In this document: positions 35,285 to 44,300 of the stretch, one piece after another | Position numbering within the stretch: the first letter of the stretch is position 1 | Layout: the number at the start of each line of letters is the position of its first letter | Assembly: GCA_018831055.1 (NCBI GenBank) | Contig: JAHJRE010000233.1 | Location: 1 to 60,387, forward strand | Source: Bacteroidota bacterium | Lineage (GTDB): Bacteria > Bacteroidota > Bacteroidia > Bacteroidales > B18-G4 | DNA: 60,387 nt | Direction: 5' to 3' | Position numbers and translations under genes: made by a program | The notes under the pieces: generated by a model | Database searches by the model: none | What the model was told of the DNA's origin: nothing | What the model saw: the letters and a program-made list of their open reading frames with translations, nothing else

Positions 35285-36397
35285 TCAGGCTATTTTCCTG
35301 TACCTCCAGGTTGCAAGTGTTAAAGATATGACAGCATAAATGCCCAATGCCATCAAAGGTTTTTGTATGTCAGCCATCATGGACCCTTTGAGCATAATCA
35401 TACGGATTATCTCAATAAAATAGGCAATGGGGTTGGCAAGATTTATGTATTGAGCCCAGACAGGCATGCTCTGTACCGGAGTGAATAATCCGCTCATCAT
35501 GATGAAGATCACCAGGAAAAACCAACTCAGAAACATAGCTTGTTGCTGAGTGTTTGTCAAAGTGGAAATCAACAAACCAAATCCCTGTATTACCAAAAGG
35601 TAAATCATGGCAACCAAAAAAATCAATCCGATACTGCCAAGGATGGGTATATTGAAAACCAATTTGGCAATGGCAAGTCCAAAAGCCAGTTCAAACAAAG
35701 CAATCAGCCAGAAAGGAAGCAGCTTACCGATAATAAGCTGATACTTTTTTATTGGGGTTACATTGATCTGCTCAATAGTGCCGATTTCCTTCTCCCTTAC
35801 CAGGTTCATACTTGACAGGAACATCCCGATGATGGTGACTAAAAGCACAAGGATGCCGGGTACCATATACGTGATGTAATTCAATTCAGGATTATACCAG
35901 AATGAATAGTTAATCCGGATAGGTTCGGGATTACCTGTAAGGCCGATGCGCCCGACAATGATATTCCTATTGTAATCGAGAATGATCGATTGGGCATAGG
36001 CACTCATCAGGCTGGCCGCCGACCCGTTGATGGCATTGGTCGTCAATTGCACTGCAGCTCTTTTTTCCTTTTCCATATCCCGGGAAAAACCGGAAGGGAT
36101 ATGCAGTATCTGATCAGCCTTGTTTTTCTTCAGCATGTCCTCTGCCAGAGCATAAGAAAAAGTCTGATCAGATATTGTGAAGAATGGAGACCCCTGGAAT
36201 TTGCCCCTGAGCTCTCTGCTTTCAGGGCTCTGATCAAGGTCGACCACAACCATGTCCACATTCCGGATCTCAAAGGTTGCGGTATATGAAAGAACCAGTA
36301 ACTGTACAATAGGAACAAAGAAGATGATTGGGATCATGGTTTTATTCCTGAAAATTTGCAGGAATTCCTTCTGTAATATAAACCGTATCGTTCTCAT
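35285..36397 (-). CDS. ABC-2 type efflux permease (YbhR-like)
   Basis: 370 residues with an N-terminal membrane helix, a large periplasmic domain (about 45-170) and five or six C-terminal helices. The typical motif VREKEIGTIEQINVTPIKKYQLIIGKLLPFW lies at about 213-240. It is the second permease of a tandem pair and probably forms a heterodimer with the preceding gene product. It is the last gene of the tetR-tolC-hlyD-DUF2147-ATPase-ATPase-permease-permease operon. Confidence 0.9.
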   Translation of the reverse strand: MRTIRFILQKEFLQIFRNKTMIPIIFFVPIVQLLVLSYTATFEIRNVDMVVVDLDQSPESRELRGKFQGSPFFTISDQTFSYALAEDMLKKNKADQILHIPSGFSRDMEKEKRAAVQLTTNAINGSAASLMSAYAQSIILDYNRNIIVGRIGLTGNPEPIRINYSFWYNPELNYITYMVPGILVLLVTIIGMFLSSMNLVREKEIGTIEQINVTPIKKYQLIIGKLLPFWLIALFELAFGLAIAKLVFNIPILGSIGLIFLVAMIYLLVIQGFGLLISTLTNTQQQAMFLSWFFLVIFIMMSGLFTPVQSMPVWAQYINLANPIAYFIEIIRMIMLKGSMMADIQKPLMALGIYAVISLTLATWRYRKIA

Positions 36398-36417
36398 ATT
36401 TTATTCCTGAAAAAAAA

Positions 36418-37515
36418 TTATTCCAATCTGATTTTAAATTTCCTTACCGAAAGCAGGATGAAGAAGAGCGTCATAGCCACCAGTATCAATGTTTCCTTCC
36501 ACACATAAGCCAATCCGACACCTTTTAACATAATGTCTTTCACAATAATGATGAACCATTTCGAAGGCATAAGATGACTAAGCCACTGCAGGATATCGGG
36601 CATGTTCTCTATAGGGAAGATAAATCCTGAAAGTAAGATGGTTGGTAGCATCAAAGCAAACATCGACAACATCATAGCCAGTTGTTGCGTACTGGATACC
36701 GTTGAGATAAAAATACCCAATGAAAGTGCCATTATTATGAACAACAGACTCTCTGCAAGCAGTAAAACCACGCTTCCCATAACAGGCATGCCAAACACAA
36801 AGAAACCCATCAATAATATTGTAATTGCATTGACAAATGAAAGCACAACATAGGGAAGTACTTTACCCACTACAATCTGTAATGGTTTAAGGGGGGAAAC
36901 CAGCAACACCTCCATGGTTCCCAATTCCTTTTCTCTGGCAATAGAAATGGAGGTCATCATGGCAGATACCAGCATAAGGATGATGGTAATGGTTCCGGGA
37001 ACGAACATAAAAACGCTTTTCAACTCAGGGTTGTAAAGCATCTTAGTCTCGATGTCGATTTGCACCGGGAGGGCGGTATTGCCAAATTTTTGCATCTGAT
37101 AGGTACGGATAATCCCGGAAGCATAATTTACCAGCAGGTTTGCCGTATTTGGATCAGATGCATCCGCAAGTATCTGAATTCCTGCATTATGCTCCTTCTC
37201 AAGTTTCCCGGCAAAGTCATTTTCAAATACTATTACCTGCTTGATATTCCCTTTGCGAAATTCTTCATGGATCTGGGTTTCATTTTCCAGATTCTTTTCC
37301 AGGATAAAATAGCCGGATGAGGTGATTTTATTTGTGATCTCCTGCGTTATATAATCCTTTGAATAATCCAGGACAGCAATTTTAGCATCCTTGATCTCAT
37401 TGGTAATGGCAAAACCAAACAACAACACCTGCACTACCGGCATACCGAATAAAATCAGCATCGACCGGTAATCCCGGAAAATATGATAAAACTCTTTTAT
37501 AATAAAACCTCTCAT
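36418..37515 (-). CDS. ABC-2 type efflux permease (YbhS-like)
   Basis: 365 residues. The ATG at 37515 (MRGFIIKEFYHIFRDYRSM) is preferred over the GTG at 37530, because it aligns with the sister permease start. It has the same fold, with an N-terminal helix, a large extracytoplasmic domain and the motif AREKELGTMEVLLVSPLKP before the helix bundle. Twenty bases separate it from the second permease gene. The 86-base gap to the upstream ATPase holds an ATTCATTG repeat array. Confidence 0.9.
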   Translation of the reverse strand: MRGFIIKEFYHIFRDYRSMLILFGMPVVQVLLFGFAITNEIKDAKIAVLDYSKDYITQEITNKITSSGYFILEKNLENETQIHEEFRKGNIKQVIVFENDFAGKLEKEHNAGIQILADASDPNTANLLVNYASGIIRTYQMQKFGNTALPVQIDIETKMLYNPELKSVFMFVPGTITIILMLVSAMMTSISIAREKELGTMEVLLVSPLKPLQIVVGKVLPYVVLSFVNAITILLMGFFVFGMPVMGSVVLLLAESLLFIIMALSLGIFISTVSSTQQLAMMLSMFALMLPTILLSGFIFPIENMPDILQWLSHLMPSKWFIIIVKDIMLKGVGLAYVWKETLILVAMTLFFILLSVRKFKIRLE

Positions 37516-37566
37516 AAAAATAACTTTCACAAATTAAATTCATTCCAACAAACCCCCACCAGGCCA

Positions 37567-37597
37567 TTATTCATTGTTCATTGTTCATTATTCATTG
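37567..37597. repeat. ATTCATTGTTC-type tandem repeat inside the efflux operon
   Basis: Four units of 7-8 bases (ATTATTC, ATTGTTC) between an ATPase and a permease gene. The array is the reverse complement of the family at 30611-30709. Confidence 0.9.
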
Positions 37598-37601
37598 CTT
37601 A

Positions 37602-38333
37602 TTAGCCTCTGGCCAGTTTTAAGAAAACCTCATCCATGCTTGATGCATGATATTTCTTTTTCAGCCTTTCCGGGGTATCCAGTGCTTCAATTCTTCCTGC
37701 CACCATAATAGAAACTCTTTCGCAATACTCAGCTTCATCCATATAATGGGTAGTTACGAAAACAGTGATACCGCTGTTGGCTGCCTCGTAGATCATATCC
37801 CAGAATTGCCGGCGAGTGATGGGATCAACACCGCCGGTAGGCTCATCCAGGAAAACGATACGAGGGTTATGGATAATGGCAATAGAGAATGCCAGTTTTT
37901 GCTTCCATCCAAGGGGCAAACTACTGATCACTTTATCACCTGAGGTTGTTAATCCGAGTTTTTCAAGGTAAAAATCTGTCTGCTGTCGTATCTGTTTCAG
38001 GCTCAAGCCATAGATGCCTCCATAAAAGCGGAAGTTTTCCTTTACGGTCAGATCTTCGTAAAGAGAGAACTTCTGGCTCATATATCCAATGTTCTTTTTT
38101 ATCTCTTCCGTTTCACGATATACATCGAAGCCTGCCACGGTAATTTTACCGGAAGTAGGTCTTGATAACCCGCACAAAATTCGGATAGCCGTTGTTTTCC
38201 CGGCACCATTGGCACCCAGGAAACCGAAAATCTCACCTTTTTTCACAGTGAAAGTAAGGTGGTCGTTGGCTACAAAACTTCCAAACTTTTTAGTAAGGTC
38301 AACTGCTTCAATGATGGGTTCGCTATTCTTCAT
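37602..38333 (-). CDS. ABC transporter ATP-binding protein (YbhF C-terminal half-like)
   Basis: 243 residues. It has Walker A GANGAGKTT and Walker B RIVFLDEPTGGVDP. The signature region is SSLPLGWKQKLAFS in place of LSGGQ, the variant found in the second nucleotide-binding domain of YbhF-type proteins. It is one of two adjacent ATPase genes that together equal a split YbhF. Its ATG is one base after the stop of the other ATPase gene, so the two are tightly coupled. Confidence 0.92.
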   Translation of the reverse strand: MKNSEPIIEAVDLTKKFGSFVANDHLTFTVKKGEIFGFLGANGAGKTTAIRILCGLSRPTSGKITVAGFDVYRETEEIKKNIGYMSQKFSLYEDLTVKENFRFYGGIYGLSLKQIRQQTDFYLEKLGLTTSGDKVISSLPLGWKQKLAFSIAIIHNPRIVFLDEPTGGVDPITRRQFWDMIYEAANSGITVFVTTHYMDEAEYCERVSIMVAGRIEALDTPERLKKKYHASSMDEVFLKLARG

Positions 38334-38334
38334 T

Positions 38335-39237
38335 TTACATCAGTGCCATAAAACAATCCTCAATAACCGGTAAAATTGAGCGGATAATAATATCCTTATG
38401 TCCTTTCTCCTGCAGGTATTTTTCCAGGAGTTCATATTCTTCTTCCTCTTTGGGAGTATAGTGGATAAATTCTCCGAAGCGGTATGCTGACAGTGTATTT
38501 GGGTACTCCCGGAGATCCTGGATTAGTTCATACATTCGGTCAGATTTTACTTCCAGTAATGGATGGTCATAGCGGCTTATGATCTCCGATGGAGTATCGA
38601 TGCTAAGGATCTTACCGTTCTGAATCAGGGCGACACGGTCGCAGAGACTTGCTTCATCCATATATGGTGTAGAAACGACAATGGTGATCCCTTTCTCCTT
38701 CAACCTTCGCAGCATTTCCCAGAATTCCTTCCTGGAAACGGCATCAACACCGGTTGTAGGTTCATCCAGGAAAAGCACTTTGGGTTTATGTATCAGTGCA
38801 CAGGAAAGGGCCAGTTTCTGTTTCATTCCTCCTGACAGCTTACCGGCAGGCCTTGTTTTAAAAGGCTCAATCTGCTGGTAAATATCCCTGATCAGGTCAT
38901 AATTTTCCTGAATTGTGGTTTTAAAGATACTGGCAAAGAATTTAAGATTTTCCTCTACCGACAGATCCTGGTAAAGAGAAAACTTTCCGGGCATATAACC
39001 GGCGATCTTTCTGATCTCACGGTAATCATCCACTGTATCATAACCTTCAACAATGGCTTTTCCCGAATCCGGTAACAAAAGAGTAACCAGGATCCGGAAC
39101 AGGGTGGATTTACCGGCTCCATCAGGGCCGATCAGCCCGAAGAGCTCACCGGGATTAATGGTGAGGGAAATATCCTGCAAGGCTTTCACCTCACCATATC
39201 CCTTGTAAAGATTTGTAATTTCAACAGAATGGTTCAT
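38335..39237 (-). CDS. ABC transporter ATP-binding protein (YbhF N-terminal half-like)
   Basis: 300 residues. The ATG at 39237 (MNHSVEITNLYKGYG) is chosen over the TTG at 39279, which would extend into the upstream gene. It has Walker A GPDGAGKST, a normal signature KLSGGMKQKLALS, Walker B VLFLDEPTTGVDA and a C-terminal ~60-residue extension (EYELLEKYLQEKGHKDIIIRS). It pairs with the next ATPase to energise the two permeases. Confidence 0.92.
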   Translation of the reverse strand: MNHSVEITNLYKGYGEVKALQDISLTINPGELFGLIGPDGAGKSTLFRILVTLLLPDSGKAIVEGYDTVDDYREIRKIAGYMPGKFSLYQDLSVEENLKFFASIFKTTIQENYDLIRDIYQQIEPFKTRPAGKLSGGMKQKLALSCALIHKPKVLFLDEPTTGVDAVSRKEFWEMLRRLKEKGITIVVSTPYMDEASLCDRVALIQNGKILSIDTPSEIISRYDHPLLEVKSDRMYELIQDLREYPNTLSAYRFGEFIHYTPKEEEEYELLEKYLQEKGHKDIIIRSILPVIEDCFMALM

Positions 39238-39241
39238 GGTA

Positions 39242-39724
39242 TCAATCAGGATATTTTTCGAGGCCTGGTGAGTTTTCAAGCCGGGTCCAAACCACTGTCC
39301 TTCCTATCCAGGAAAAACCCACATAACCTCTTACCTCAAGAGTGTTCTCGTTTTCAAGATTCATTTCACAACTGTATGTCTTACCGTTCTTAGGGTCGTA
39401 GATCTCTCCGTCTTCCCATTCCTGGTCATCGGCATCCCAGGTAAAATCACGGATAATGACCAGACCGTCCAATGGTCTGCTTTGAAGGTTTTCTTTTGGA
39501 TTGTTCTTATCCAGTTTGGGTTTTCCCGTTTCCGGGTCAATGGGGTTCTTCATCCAAATGATCTTTCCGAGGAAATTTGTTCCATCGCGGTAGATTTTAA
39601 TGTGCGCATCCTTGTCCTGGTTAAGCCATAATCCACATACATCGTTTTCCTGATACGTTTGTCCGAAAACCTGTGTCGATGCGAAGACTGCCAGCATCAA
39701 AGAAATGAATCCAATCTTTTTCAT
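39242..39724 (-). CDS. DUF2147 family exported protein
   Basis: 160 residues with a signal peptide (ends STQVFGQ). The DUF2147 domain is recognised by DVCGLWLNQDKDAHIKIYRDG, then GKIIWMKNP and the end SFSWIGRTVVWTRL-like block. The role of DUF2147 proteins is unknown. It sits between the membrane fusion protein and the first ATPase gene of the efflux operon, and the spacing of 16 bases upstream and 4 downstream shows that it is co-transcribed. Confidence 0.88.
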   Translation of the reverse strand: MKKIGFISLMLAVFASTQVFGQTYQENDVCGLWLNQDKDAHIKIYRDGTNFLGKIIWMKNPIDPETGKPKLDKNNPKENLQSRPLDGLVIIRDFTWDADDQEWEDGEIYDPKNGKTYSCEMNLENENTLEVRGYVGFSWIGRTVVWTRLENSPGLEKYPD

Positions 39725-39740
39725 ATGTAAAGGGTTTTGG

Positions 39741-40667
39741 TTAATTATTGCCCGAATGTACGAAATTAACCTCGCCGGGCATACCGATTTTCAGACTTCC
39801 ATCGTTCTTCACGTCCACTTTTACGGCATAAACGAGATTTACTCTTTCCTCCTTGGTTTGAATGGTTTTAGGGGTAAACTCCGCCGACTCCGATATCCAG
39901 CTTACCGTGCCATCCAATGCCCTGTTGGAGTTCTCATCGCGATCGACCAAAACCTGCACTTTTTGTCCCAGACGAACATTGGGTAACTGAGCTCCACTGA
40001 CATAAACTTTTAGTTTCAGGATGTCAAGATCAGCAATTTTATACAGTGGTTTGCCATAGCTGGCCACTTCTCCTTCTTCGGTCAGTTTTGTCAAAACAGT
40101 ACCATTCAGTGGATTAACAATATAGCAATCAGAGATCATCTCCTCGACTTGCCGGATCTGCATGTCCATGGCAGCAATCTCATCGTTGATTCCCTGTTTT
40201 TGTGTTCTGGTAGCGGAGATCTGCTCCCTTACCAGGTCAGCCGCCCCGTTAATATCATCAAACTGCTTCTGCGTAGCAGCTCCCTCAGCAAAGAGTTTCT
40301 GAATTCTTTGATGATCGGTGAGTGTATTCTTCAGTTGTTGTTCCTGCACCTTGATTTGTGCATTAACATTGGCAATTCTCGAAGAAATCGAAGATCGTTG
40401 CCTTTGAAGCTGCTCTTTTCTCAAAACCAGATCCGTGGTATCAATCCAACCAATCAACTGGCCCTCTTGCAAAAGTTGTCCTTCGGAAATATCCATTTTC
40501 AGGATTGTACCCTGAGCCATAGAACTGACGATCACTTCCACGGCTTCAAAATTTCCGTAAGCGTCAGACAGGTCATTATTCCCGTTACAGGACCACAACA
40601 TGACAGAGCTTGCAATGATCAGGAAGGAAAACAAGACCTTGTTTTGATATCTGAAATATGATTTCAT
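39741..40667 (-). CDS. HlyD-type membrane fusion lipoprotein (YbhG-like)
   Basis: 308 residues; a lipoprotein signal (LWSC, Cys27) anchors it to the membrane. It has the split biotinyl-lipoyl domain (GTILKMDISEGQLLQEGQLIG and TVLTKLTEEGEVASYGKPLY) around a long helical hairpin (about 90-170), then a beta-barrel domain (LPNVRLGQKVQVLVD). It bridges the inner-membrane ABC transporter and TolC-like outer-membrane protein in a drug or lipid efflux system. Confidence 0.92.
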   Translation of the reverse strand: MKSYFRYQNKVLFSFLIIASSVMLWSCNGNNDLSDAYGNFEAVEVIVSSMAQGTILKMDISEGQLLQEGQLIGWIDTTDLVLRKEQLQRQRSSISSRIANVNAQIKVQEQQLKNTLTDHQRIQKLFAEGAATQKQFDDINGAADLVREQISATRTQKQGINDEIAAMDMQIRQVEEMISDCYIVNPLNGTVLTKLTEEGEVASYGKPLYKIADLDILKLKVYVSGAQLPNVRLGQKVQVLVDRDENSNRALDGTVSWISESAEFTPKTIQTKEERVNLVYAVKVDVKNDGSLKIGMPGEVNFVHSGNN

Positions 40668-40687
40668 AGAGTATGGTATTAATAATG

Positions 40688-42001
40688 TTAAAGATTTCCA
40701 ATAGTTTCAAGATAGTTGACCCTTGAACGGATCAACTGGATATGATGGGTTTGCATGGCAATTCTGGCCTGGGTGGCATCGCTTAAACGGGTAATATAAT
40801 CGGTTGACGTAATTACGCCGTTATTAAGCTGGACTGAAGCAGTAGCCACGATTTTTTCCCGTAAAACAATGATCTTCTGATCATCCCTGATCAGAGTTTC
40901 ATATTTCCTTATATCGGCAAGATCATGCTTTGCAGCCACTCTGATATTGCGGTCAAAAGCTTCTTTTTGTGTATCCAGGATACCGGTCTGAATGTCAAGT
41001 ACCTGCTTTTCCTTTTTATTTTTGTTCCAGTTCCAGAGTTCCCAGCTCATTCGTGCACCAACGATATAAAAGTCGTCGAAATCATTATTCAGGAAATTCA
41101 GGGCAGGTCGTCCGTATCCTACCTGTCCGAATCCTGAAAAACGCGGGGTCCATTTTGCCGTAATTACCCTTTTGGAGGCATCAATACGGTTTTTCTGAAG
41201 GTCAAAAAGGGTAATCTCCGGCCTGAGGTTTTGAAATTCCGGAGTATGGATTCCCGGATTTGGCAAGTTTAACGTAATGTCATCCGCCAATTCAACCGCC
41301 ATCAACTCTCCCAGAGCCTCCACAGACGCCCTTCGGGTTTCTCTTACCTCGGTTATCTGTTGCTCAACTTTTAACTGTTCGGCAAGCAAAACATCCTTTT
41401 CTGATTCGAGCACTACACCAAACTTTACCGCGCTCTCCAATTCCTTGATCTTCTCCCCGATCTTATCTTTCATTACATGCAGAAGTTTTTCGTTCTCCTG
41501 AAGCAGCAGTATGTTGAAATAAACATCCGAAACATTACACTTCAATGAATAAAGATCTACGGTGATTTTTTGCTTGTCTATTTCCATATTCAACGATTCA
41601 ATCACTTTTTGCCTCGCTGTGATCCCCCCGTCGTAAATCATTTGGTAAACATCCAACGATATCTTGTATTGATCCTTTGATAAGTCAGGAGTCTCCGGCT
41701 GCGTGGGAGTAATGGTCACGTCGATGGGAGGAGGTAACACGATATCCGGAATTATCACCTCCACCTTGGTAACATCCGACTGATACGAAGCCTGTCCGTT
41801 CATTTGAACCTGTGGCAGATACTGGGTATTAAGTGAACGTATCTGGATATCCTTCCTGGAATCCAATAATGCATATTGCTTTGTAAGTGGGTAATTCTTA
41901 ACAGCCAGATCGTGACAGACATCCAGGGTTAGAGTGTCCGGGACCTGGGCATTGCCGGTGATGGCAAGCAATAGACCTGCAATATATAATAACGATTTCA
42001 T
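40688..42001 (-). CDS. TolC-like outer-membrane efflux protein
   Basis: 437 residues with a signal peptide (ends TGNAQ). It has two outer-membrane efflux protein repeats rich in long helices (NVSDVYFNILLLQENEKLLHV, DLADIRKYETLIRDDQKIIV), and beta-strand segments that would enter the outer membrane. It overlaps the tetR stop by four bases (ATGA). E. coli cecR-ybhGFSR relies on a separate TolC, so carrying the gene in the operon is a difference. Confidence 0.9.
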   Translation of the reverse strand: MKSLLYIAGLLLAITGNAQVPDTLTLDVCHDLAVKNYPLTKQYALLDSRKDIQIRSLNTQYLPQVQMNGQASYQSDVTKVEVIIPDIVLPPPIDVTITPTQPETPDLSKDQYKISLDVYQMIYDGGITARQKVIESLNMEIDKQKITVDLYSLKCNVSDVYFNILLLQENEKLLHVMKDKIGEKIKELESAVKFGVVLESEKDVLLAEQLKVEQQITEVRETRRASVEALGELMAVELADDITLNLPNPGIHTPEFQNLRPEITLFDLQKNRIDASKRVITAKWTPRFSGFGQVGYGRPALNFLNNDFDDFYIVGARMSWELWNWNKNKKEKQVLDIQTGILDTQKEAFDRNIRVAAKHDLADIRKYETLIRDDQKIIVLREKIVATASVQLNNGVITSTDYITRLSDATQARIAMQTHHIQLIRSRVNYLETIGNL

Positions 42002-42609
42002 TTCTTTTTAATGGATTGGTTAATGAATTTCGGGACTTCCGATTTTCTTTCCTGAAGGAATTTTGAGTAAGCATTTTCATTACCGCCAAATAAAACCCTC
42101 ATAAGCAATGGTTTGGCTGCAAAAGGGAAAATACATAAACCGATCAGGTTTACCAATAACTGTCGGGGATCAATCTCCCGGATGTTTCCCTTGTCAATTT
42201 CATCCTTAATCGCCTTCACCATAAATTCGGGTTTGACACCGGTATCAAGCACTGCATCTGCAAGACTCTGTGGATTGGTTGTAATCTCCCTGAGGACAAA
42301 TGCAGGCATCTGGGGATTTTGTATCATCATTTCAATGTAATGCCCGGCAAAATCCTCGATCTTTTCAAATATTGGCTTATCGGAAAGAAAAATCTCTCCG
42401 AATTTTGGAGTAAACAATTTGAACATCTCCAGGAAAACTTTTCTGAAAAGCTTATCCTTACTCCGGTAATAATAATGAAGCAATGACTTGTTGATCCCTG
42501 CTTCATCGGCAATATCCTGCATGGTCGCCCCGTCAAAACCCTTTTCCATAAAGACCTTCCTCGCGGCGTCCAGAATGATTTGCTCTCTGTTGTGTTCCTG
42601 TGCTGTCAT
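41998..42609 (-). CDS. TetR-family transcriptional repressor of the efflux operon (CecR-like)
   Basis: 203 residues. The N-terminal helix-turn-helix is clear (DAARKVFMEKGFDGATMQDIADEAGINKSLLHYYYRSKDKLF). The C-terminal ligand-binding domain is divergent. It is the first gene of the efflux operon and probably binds the palindrome at 42661-42678, which overlaps its own promoter. The position matches cecR in the E. coli cecR-ybhGFSR operon. Confidence 0.92.
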   Translation of the reverse strand: MTAQEHNREQIILDAARKVFMEKGFDGATMQDIADEAGINKSLLHYYYRSKDKLFRKVFLEMFKLFTPKFGEIFLSDKPIFEKIEDFAGHYIEMMIQNPQMPAFVLREITTNPQSLADAVLDTGVKPEFMVKAIKDEIDKGNIREIDPRQLLVNLIGLCIFPFAAKPLLMRVLFGGNENAYSKFLQERKSEVPKFINQSIKKK

Positions 42610-42611
42610 TT

Positions 42612-42668
42612 GACCATTTGATTTAACTCTTCGATTTAACTATTTGATTTAACCATTTAGTTTAACCA
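42612..42668. repeat. 13-bp tandem repeat (ATTTGATTTAACC) upstream of tetR
   Basis: Four imperfect units ending in GATTTAACT, GATTTAACT, GATTTAACC and AGTTTAACC lie between the promoter and the tetR ATG. The last unit runs into the palindromic operator candidate. Confidence 0.8.
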
Positions 42669-42678
42669 AGCGGTCAAA
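42661..42678. promoter_or_regulatory. Candidate TetR operator
   Basis: TTTAACCAAGCGGTCAAA is an 18-bp imperfect palindrome of the form TTTnACCnnnnGGTnAAA, the half-site style of many TetR-family operators. It overlaps the -7 box of the minus-strand promoter, so binding would block transcription of tetR and the efflux operon. Confidence 0.55.
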
Positions 42679-42706
42679 TTTACGACAATTAAAATGGGTT
42701 TGTCAA
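42675..42706 (-). promoter_or_regulatory. Candidate promoter of the tetR/efflux operon
   Basis: On the minus strand TTG (42706-42704) is followed, after 21 bases, by TAAATTTG (42682-42675). This fits the Bacteroidota consensus TTTG-N19-21-TAnnTTTG. The tetR ATG is 66 bases downstream. Confidence 0.55.
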
Positions 42707-42747
42707 GTTTTTTTTAAAAAAAATTTTTAGTCCGCTGTATCCTTTTG

Positions 42748-42755
42748 TACATTTG
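42748..42755 (+). promoter_or_regulatory. Candidate promoter -7 box for the 42776 lipoprotein
   Basis: TACATTTG lies 20 bases before the ATG. No clear -33 element. Confidence 0.4.
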
Positions 42756-42775
42756 CCTTTCCTAATAGCTAATTC

Positions 42776-43201
42776 ATGAGAACAAAATCATTTTTTCAAT
42801 TATCAGGGCTTGTGGCTTTGTTACTGCTTATAATTTCAGGATGTGGGAGCAACATAAAAAGTGAATTGGTGGGGACATGGAAGGTTGCAGACGTCATCAC
42901 GGATATTGATACTGCTTCAATCCGACCGGAAGCTCTCGAAAGTGTACTGGAGAATTATCGTTCAGTACATTTTGAATTTTATGAAAACAATTCTATGAGC
43001 ATAGTCACTTCCGGTAACTCTTATTCGGGCGGGTGGTTATATGATGATTCGGAAAGGATGATAAAGATTCGTTTCGACAACAGCTCCAATCCCGAATACT
43101 CACCCCTTGGCATCCTGGAAGATGGCCGGATCACCAATATTAATAACACCGGAATTGGCGTAATTACGGTGATTTACGAAAAAGCTGAATTGCAGGAATA
43201 A
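42776..43201 (+). CDS. Small lipocalin-like lipoprotein
   Basis: 141 residues with a lipoprotein signal (IISGC, Cys23). The ELVGTWKVADVITDID opening followed by VHFEFYENNSMSIV and GGWLYDDSERMIKIRF resembles Bacteroidota lipocalin-like domains. The ligand and role are unknown. It is a single gene between the divergent efflux operon and the convergent DUF4837 gene. Confidence 0.7.
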   Translation: MRTKSFFQLSGLVALLLLIISGCGSNIKSELVGTWKVADVITDIDTASIRPEALESVLENYRSVHFEFYENNSMSIVTSGNSYSGGWLYDDSERMIKIRFDNSSNPEYSPLGILEDGRITNINNTGIGVITVIYEKAELQE

Positions 43202-43219
43202 GCTATTAAAAGCAATTGC

Positions 43220-44254
43220 TTATTTTTCAATGGGTTTACCTGTAAACTTCAATGTATTGAAGATAGCTTCCAGTTGGCGGATGAAATTCCTTTTCATACC
43301 GTTGGGATTATAAACATAACCATCTAGAGTAATAATGGTTTCATTGTTGGGATCAACGAACGTATAGCTTAAGAAAGGTCCTCCCATAAAATCGTTCACT
43401 ACCATCCACAGGCCTCGGGTCTCGGCAGCATAGCCCGTAATATATTCTTGAGTAGTCATTGTTTTCGGTAAGATAAATTTTCGAGATACAACCATATATG
43501 ATCCCTCTGAAGGACCTGGCACATATAACATGGTCACGGAATCTCTTCTTTCAATGATCTTATCCGGGTTAAAGGCCGACGTATCCGTATAAGGTTGTTC
43601 ATAAATAATGATCCCCATATGTATATCTTCTTTCACTTTATGAACCGATTGCTGCAGCCATAAAAAACCATCAGCATCTTTCATAATACTGAACCCTCCT
43701 GGAATATCGAGTGAAAATCCGAATTTATCCATCAGTAACTCTTTAAGCCGGATACTTTTGGCCATATCAAAATACTGAATGGTACGTTGAGTTTCCAGGT
43801 CGCTGAATAGTTTCAGGAAAACATCACGATACTGATGGAAGGTAGAATTAAACCAGTCCATGTCTTTGACCGTCATTTTAATAACCTGTTGAGGAGAAGT
43901 CCAAACATCCTTTTTCATTTCAACCACAGGTTCATTCACAGATGGATCGACAGTAATGATCAATACGCTGTGCAATTTTTTAAAAGTCTTGTTAAAATCT
44001 CCCGATGATACGTTTAACAGGTTATACAAAGGTTCCGGCTGAGGAAGTCCGGGCATTTCCTTCTCGAAGAAAGCTCGTATGGTATCTCCTAAAGCTCCTT
44101 CCCATTGTTGGCGTGTATCTGTAACAACGAGTATCTCATTTGTCTTCCCGGTTGATCGGTCTTTACCCTGCTTTTCGTTCATGCAGGATGTCATGGTAAA
44201 CCCCAAAGCCATGGTTAGCAATAAAGCCAACGAAATTCGGTTCCTGGACTTCAT
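43220..44254 (-). CDS. DUF4837 family lipoprotein
   Basis: 344 residues; lipoprotein signal MTSC (Cys24). The motifs EILVVTDTRQQWEGALGD near the start and TRGLWMVVNDFMGGPFLSY towards the end are characteristic of DUF4837, a family common in Bacteroidota and of unknown function. It lies 46 bases after the LysM transglycosylase gene on the same strand, so it may share its transcript. Confidence 0.9.
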   Translation of the reverse strand: MKSRNRISLALLLTMALGFTMTSCMNEKQGKDRSTGKTNEILVVTDTRQQWEGALGDTIRAFFEKEMPGLPQPEPLYNLLNVSSGDFNKTFKKLHSVLIITVDPSVNEPVVEMKKDVWTSPQQVIKMTVKDMDWFNSTFHQYRDVFLKLFSDLETQRTIQYFDMAKSIRLKELLMDKFGFSLDIPGGFSIMKDADGFLWLQQSVHKVKEDIHMGIIIYEQPYTDTSAFNPDKIIERRDSVTMLYVPGPSEGSYMVVSRKFILPKTMTTQEYITGYAAETRGLWMVVNDFMGGPFLSYTFVDPNNETIITLDGYVYNPNGMKRNFIRQLEAIFNTLKFTGKPIEK

Positions 44255-44300
44255 AATTAGAATATTTTAAGATTGAATATCGCTAAGATATTTATTTTTT

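Noticed and set aside
37602-38333. Degenerate ATPase lacking LSGGQ, so a broken gene
   Set aside because: LPLGWKQ is the normal signature variant for the second half of YbhF-type ATPases.
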